Below are positions 60,883 through 64,000 of a stretch of DNA of 64,000 bases, piece by piece. The position numbers and the translations under genes were made by a program. The notes under the pieces were generated by a model. That model had not been told where the DNA came from and searched no databases. It saw nothing but the letters and a program-made list of their open reading frames with translations. Position 1 is the stretch's first letter. Each line of letters begins with the position of its first letter. This stretch comes from Clostridia bacterium (GTDB lineage: Bacteria; Bacillota; Clostridia; Christensenellales; Aristaeellaceae): assembly GCA_017427165.1 (NCBI GenBank), contig JAFRTK010000003.1, positions 1 through 64,000 of the forward strand, given 5' to 3'.

Positions 60883-62601
60883 ATGATCCAATCGATATCC
60901 ATCCGGAATATTGCATTGATCGATCGCCTGACCATCTTTTTCCATTCCGGACTGCAAGTACTTTCCGGAGAGACCGGCGCCGGCAAAAGCATCGTTGTGG
61001 ATGCCATGAAACTGATTCTCGGCGGGCGGGCTGACCGTACGCTGATCCGGTCCGGATGTGACAAGGGATCCGTTGAAGCGGTTTTCGATGTCCATGGCAC
61101 CGATACGGCAGCCCGGCTGCTGGAACGGGAATCCCTTGAGTTCGACGGTTCCTCCGTTACTGTATACCGCGAAATCTCCGCCGGCGGAAAAAACATCTGC
61201 CGGATTAACGGCGTCATGATGCCGTTGTCTTTCCTGAAGGAGCTTTCACCGCTGCTCATGAATCTCCACGGGCAGAGCGAACATCAGTTCCTCGCGGATC
61301 CTGAAACCCACCTGGCCTATCTCGATCATCTTGGTGATCATGCCCATATGATGCTGCTCGGAGACGTCCGGGAGGCCTGTATACGGTTTATGGCCAACCA
61401 CCGTGAATACGCCCGTCTGGTCAGGATCAGCCGGGACAAGGATCCCCGGATCCGGCAGATTACCCATGAGCTGGAAGAGCTCCGCAGTGCCGCGCTGCAG
61501 CCGGGAGAGGAAGAATCTCTTCGGAGCAGCCTCCGTGAGCTGGAAAAAGCCGGCCGGATCTCCGGCTCCCTGAGAAACGCATACAGTCATCTGGTACACG
61601 GAGACGCGTCGGAAGACGGCGCACTTTCCGCTGTCCGGGAAGCCGGAAATGCACTGAAAGCCATCACAGAAGAGGATGATCTCATCCGCGGCCTTTCCGT
61701 CCGTTGTGAAAACCTTTATTATGAGCTGGAGGACATTGCGTTTCAGCTCTCCGGACTGATCGAAAAGAATGATTTTGATCCTGTACGGCTTGAGCAGACG
61801 GAAAACCGGCTGGACCAGATCCGCCGGATTGAAAAAAAATACGGGGCATCTGCGGATGAAGTCCTGCAGACCGAGGAAAACCTTGGCGCCGAGCTGGAAG
61901 AGCTGAACCGGCTGGACGACCGTCTGGAACAGATGGGTGCTGAACACCGGAGACTCCTGGCTGAATACCGGGAGGCCGCACGCAGGCTGACCGTTTCCAG
62001 AAAAACGCTGGCCGGGATTTTCAGCATGCATATGATGCAGGAACTGCAGCAGCTCGGCATGGCCCAGACTGTCTTCAGTGTGCATTTTGAGGAAAACACG
62101 GACGGAAAGCCGAAAATGCCGACGGAAACCGGCGATGACCGCGGTGAATTCCTGATCTGTCCCAATCCGGGAGAACCCCTGATGCCGCTGAAGGATATCG
62201 CCTCCGGCGGCGAACTGTCCCGCCTGATGCTGGCTATGAAAACCCTGGAAGCAGGACATACCGGTGTCGACTGCATGATCTTTGATGAAATTGATACGGG
62301 AATCAGCGGCAAGATGGCCCAGACGGTTGCTGAAAAGATGATTGCGATTTCGAGGCATCACCAGGTGATCTGCGTCAGCCATCTGCCGCAGCTGGCCGCT
62401 GCCGGAGACTATCAGTACCTGGTCAGCAAAGGCGTTGTGAACGGCCGGACAGAGACCAGCGTTACCGAGCTGGACAGGGAAGGGCGGATTCAGGAAATCG
62501 CCCGGATTATCAGCGGGGCCGACGGAATCTCCCCGGATGCCGTGACTTATGCCGAACAGCTCCTGGCGGCAGCGGATCATAAAAAGCAGGAACTTCCGTA
62601 A
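60883..62601 (+). CDS. recN: DNA repair protein RecN
   Basis: SMC-like ATPase for double-strand-break repair. The 572 residues have Walker A GETGAGKS (29-36, K35) near the N-terminus, NLHGQSEHQFL, two long coiled-coil regions (about 190-230 and 300-375), the ABC signature ASGGELSRLMLAMK, Walker B CMIFDEIDTGISG and the switch VSHLPQLAA. Normal length. GGAGGAAAG precedes the ATG. Last gene of the run starting at the PfkB kinase. Confidence 0.96.
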   Translation: MIQSISIRNIALIDRLTIFFHSGLQVLSGETGAGKSIVVDAMKLILGGRADRTLIRSGCDKGSVEAVFDVHGTDTAARLLERESLEFDGSSVTVYREISAGGKNICRINGVMMPLSFLKELSPLLMNLHGQSEHQFLADPETHLAYLDHLGDHAHMMLLGDVREACIRFMANHREYARLVRISRDKDPRIRQITHELEELRSAALQPGEEESLRSSLRELEKAGRISGSLRNAYSHLVHGDASEDGALSAVREAGNALKAITEEDDLIRGLSVRCENLYYELEDIAFQLSGLIEKNDFDPVRLEQTENRLDQIRRIEKKYGASADEVLQTEENLGAELEELNRLDDRLEQMGAEHRRLLAEYREAARRLTVSRKTLAGIFSMHMMQELQQLGMAQTVFSVHFEENTDGKPKMPTETGDDRGEFLICPNPGEPLMPLKDIASGGELSRLMLAMKTLEAGHTGVDCMIFDEIDTGISGKMAQTVAEKMIAISRHHQVICVSHLPQLAAAGDYQYLVSKGVVNGRTETSVTELDREGRIQEIARIISGADGISPDAVTYAEQLLAAADHKKQELP

Positions 62602-62633
62602 TGTGCGGAATGCCTGCACAGTATACAAAAAGC

Positions 62634-62662
62634 TTGCCAAGTGACCGGCCAGGCAGTATAAT
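62634..62662 (+). promoter_or_regulatory. promoter of ppdK
   Basis: TTGCCA, 17 bases, TATAAT, giving a leader of about 70 bases before ppdK. Confidence 0.8.
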
Positions 62663-62740
62663 TATTTGTTGTACGGTATTGTGAACGTTGCACTGTTCTG
62701 ACAAACTGTTACACGCGAATTGAACGAGGAGGAATTTTGT

Positions 62741-64000
62741 ATGTCCAAAAAGTATGTGTACCTCTTCAGCGAAGGGAATGCTACCATGCGTGAACTTCTG
62801 GGCGGCAAGGGCGCCAATCTGGCCGAGATGACCAACATCGGCCTGCCCGTTCCCCAGGGATTCACGATTTCTACCGAGGCCTGCACCCAATATTATGAAG
62901 ACGGCCGCCAGATCAATGATGAAATCCAGGCGCAGATCATGGAATATATTGCGCGGATGGAAGAAATCAACGGCAAAAAGTTCGGGGACCTGAAAAACCC
63001 CCTGCTTGTTTCTGTCCGTTCCGGCGCCCGCGCTTCCATGCCCGGTATGATGGACACCATCCTCAATCTGGGCCTGAATGACGACGTGGTTGCCGCCATG
63101 ATCGCCGGAAACGACGACCCCAAATTCGCGCGTTTCGTATATGACAGTTACCGCCGTTTTATCCAGATGTATTCCGATGTCGTTATGGAAGTCGGCAAGA
63201 AGTACTTCGAACAGCTCATCGATGAAATGAAGCAGAAGAAGGGCGTCACATATGATGTGGACCTGACCGCCGATGACCTTAAGGAACTGGCTGCCGCTTT
63301 CAAGGCGGAATATAAAGCCAAGATCGGTGATGACTTCCCCTACGATCCGAAGGATCAGCTGATGGGCGCCATCAAGGCCGTTTTCCGTTCCTGGGACAAT
63401 CCCCGTGCCAACGTCTACCGCCGCGACAATGACATTCCCTACAGCTGGGGAACCGCCGTCAATGTCATGCCCATGGTATTCGGAAACCTGAACAACAACT
63501 CCGGTACCGGCGTTGCCTTCACCCGTGATCCCGCAACCGGCGAAAACAAGCTGATGGGTGAGTTCCTTGTCAATGCCCAGGGCGAGGACGTTGTCGCCGG
63601 TGTCCGCACGCCGATGCCGATTTCCCAGATGGCTGAGCAGTTCCCTGAAGCCTATGATGAATTTGTCAAGGTCTGCGGAACCCTCGAAAAACATTACCGC
63701 GATATGCAGGATATGGAGTTCACCGTGGAAAACGGCAAACTGTATATGCTGCAGTGCCGCAGCGGCAAACGTACCGCGCAGGCCGCGCTGAAGATCGCAT
63801 GTGACCTTGTGGATGAAGGAATGCGTTCCGAAGAGGAAGCCGTTGCGATGATCGATCCCCGCAACCTGGATACCCTGCTGCATCCGCAGTTTGACTCTGC
63901 CGCCCTGAAAAAGGCTGTTCCGATCGGCCGCGGCCTGGGTGCTTCTCCCGGTGCCGCATGCGGCAAGATCGTGTTCACCGCTGAAGACGCCGAAGCATGG
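62741..64000 (+). CDS. ppdK: pyruvate, phosphate dikinase, 3' part outside window
   Basis: Interconverts pyruvate, ATP and phosphate with PEP, AMP and pyrophosphate. The visible 420 residues are the N-terminal nucleotide-binding part: LLGGKGANLAEMTNIGLPVPQGFTIS split across the start (first 45 residues), VSVRSGARASMPGMMDTILN, and TGVAFTRDPATGENKLMGEF, up to the beginning of the phosphohistidine domain (GLGASPGAACGKIVF). The frame is open to the window end; the catalytic-histidine and PEP-binding domains lie outside. A strong GAGGAGGA precedes the ATG. In anaerobes it often runs in the glycolytic direction with pyrophosphate. Confidence 0.96.
   Translation, partial: MSKKYVYLFSEGNATMRELLGGKGANLAEMTNIGLPVPQGFTISTEACTQYYEDGRQINDEIQAQIMEYIARMEEINGKKFGDLKNPLLVSVRSGARASMPGMMDTILNLGLNDDVVAAMIAGNDDPKFARFVYDSYRRFIQMYSDVVMEVGKKYFEQLIDEMKQKKGVTYDVDLTADDLKELAAAFKAEYKAKIGDDFPYDPKDQLMGAIKAVFRSWDNPRANVYRRDNDIPYSWGTAVNVMPMVFGNLNNNSGTGVAFTRDPATGENKLMGEFLVNAQGEDVVAGVRTPMPISQMAEQFPEAYDEFVKVCGTLEKHYRDMQDMEFTVENGKLYMLQCRSGKRTAQAALKIACDLVDEGMRSEEEAVAMIDPRNLDTLLHPQFDSAALKKAVPIGRGLGASPGAACGKIVFTAEDAEAW

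Noticed and set aside
62510..63883. 457-codon minus-strand frame opposite recN end and ppdK
   Set aside because: ppdK on the plus strand is unmistakable and runs to the window end; this frame is its shadow.
1..64000. Search for mobile elements, tRNA/rRNA genes, attachment sites and CRISPR arrays
   Set aside because: No transposase or integrase motif, cloverleaf-like tRNA, rRNA segment or repeat array was recognised by reading; a tRNAscan/Infernal run would be needed to exclude small RNAs.

Overview
The window looks like chromosomal core DNA from an anaerobic member of the Clostridia (Bacillota). The supporting signs are a type III glutamine synthetase, rubrerythrin, pyruvate phosphate dikinase, several radical SAM and Fe-S proteins, a two-subunit transketolase, ScpA/ScpB with a site-2 protease, strong Shine-Dalgarno sites with frequent TTG/GTG starts, and gene orders shared with Bacillus and Clostridium (yerC-pcrA-ligA, miaB-ymcA-mutS-mutL, dxs-tlyA-nadK-argR-recN). 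A gut or rumen relative of the Christensenellales is a guess from overall feel, not shown. I see no rRNA, tRNA, CRISPR array, insertion sequence, phage gene or origin. Genes are tightly packed and no gene-free gap exceeds about 210 bases.

Layout. 1-8.6 kb: ispE (partial, minus strand) diverges from a DUF1934 gene, gpsA and a large GH2 glycosidase; then an amino-sugar operon, glmM, a GlmU-like acetyltransferase and nagB, ends at a bidirectional hairpin facing glnN. 8.6-10.8 kb: type III glutamine synthetase, with a promoter back to back with the next operon. 10.8-32.9 kb: a continuous co-directional run of 17 genes with gaps of 46 bases or less. It covers replication and repair (yerC-like regulator, pcrA, ligA, mutS, mutL), chromosome segregation (scpA, scpB), tRNA modification (miaB, miaA), RNA decay (RNase G family), a site-2 protease, a membrane clostripain-like protease and two radical-SAM-associated proteins. 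32.9-35.7 kb: a zinc-ribbon protein with a structured leader, a phosphohexomutase and an unknown single-gene unit. 35.7-39.8 kb: a minus-strand Lrp / aminotransferase / CapA / phosphonopyruvate-decarboxylase operon. 39.9-43.9 kb: rubrerythrin, then split transketolase, a lipid kinase and an acidic unknown. 43.9-48.0 kb: a membrane protein, cysS, a helix-hairpin-helix protein and dnaX, facing yajC. 48.5-51.7 kb: a three-gene FAD/Fe-S glycerol-3-phosphate dehydrogenase-like operon diverging from a PfkB kinase. 51.7-62.6 kb: a ten-gene run from the PfkB kinase through an unusual membrane MurF, Ddl, dxs, tlyA, nadK, argR and recN. The window ends inside ppdK.

How the genes fit together. ispE and dxs serve the MEP isoprenoid pathway. 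glmM, the LbetaH acetyltransferase, murF and ddl feed peptidoglycan precursor synthesis. gpsA, the GlpA-like operon and the lipid kinase touch glycerol phosphate and lipid metabolism. Transketolase, PfkB kinase, phosphohexomutase, GH2 and PPDK serve sugar catabolism. The most interesting points are a MurF-like ligase whose usual N-terminal substrate domain is replaced by membrane helices, an RNase G that ends just before its Zn-link, an orphan phosphonopyruvate decarboxylase, and a long base-paired leader before the zinc-ribbon gene. I did not find a clear new multigene system. These are candidates within otherwise ordinary core genome.
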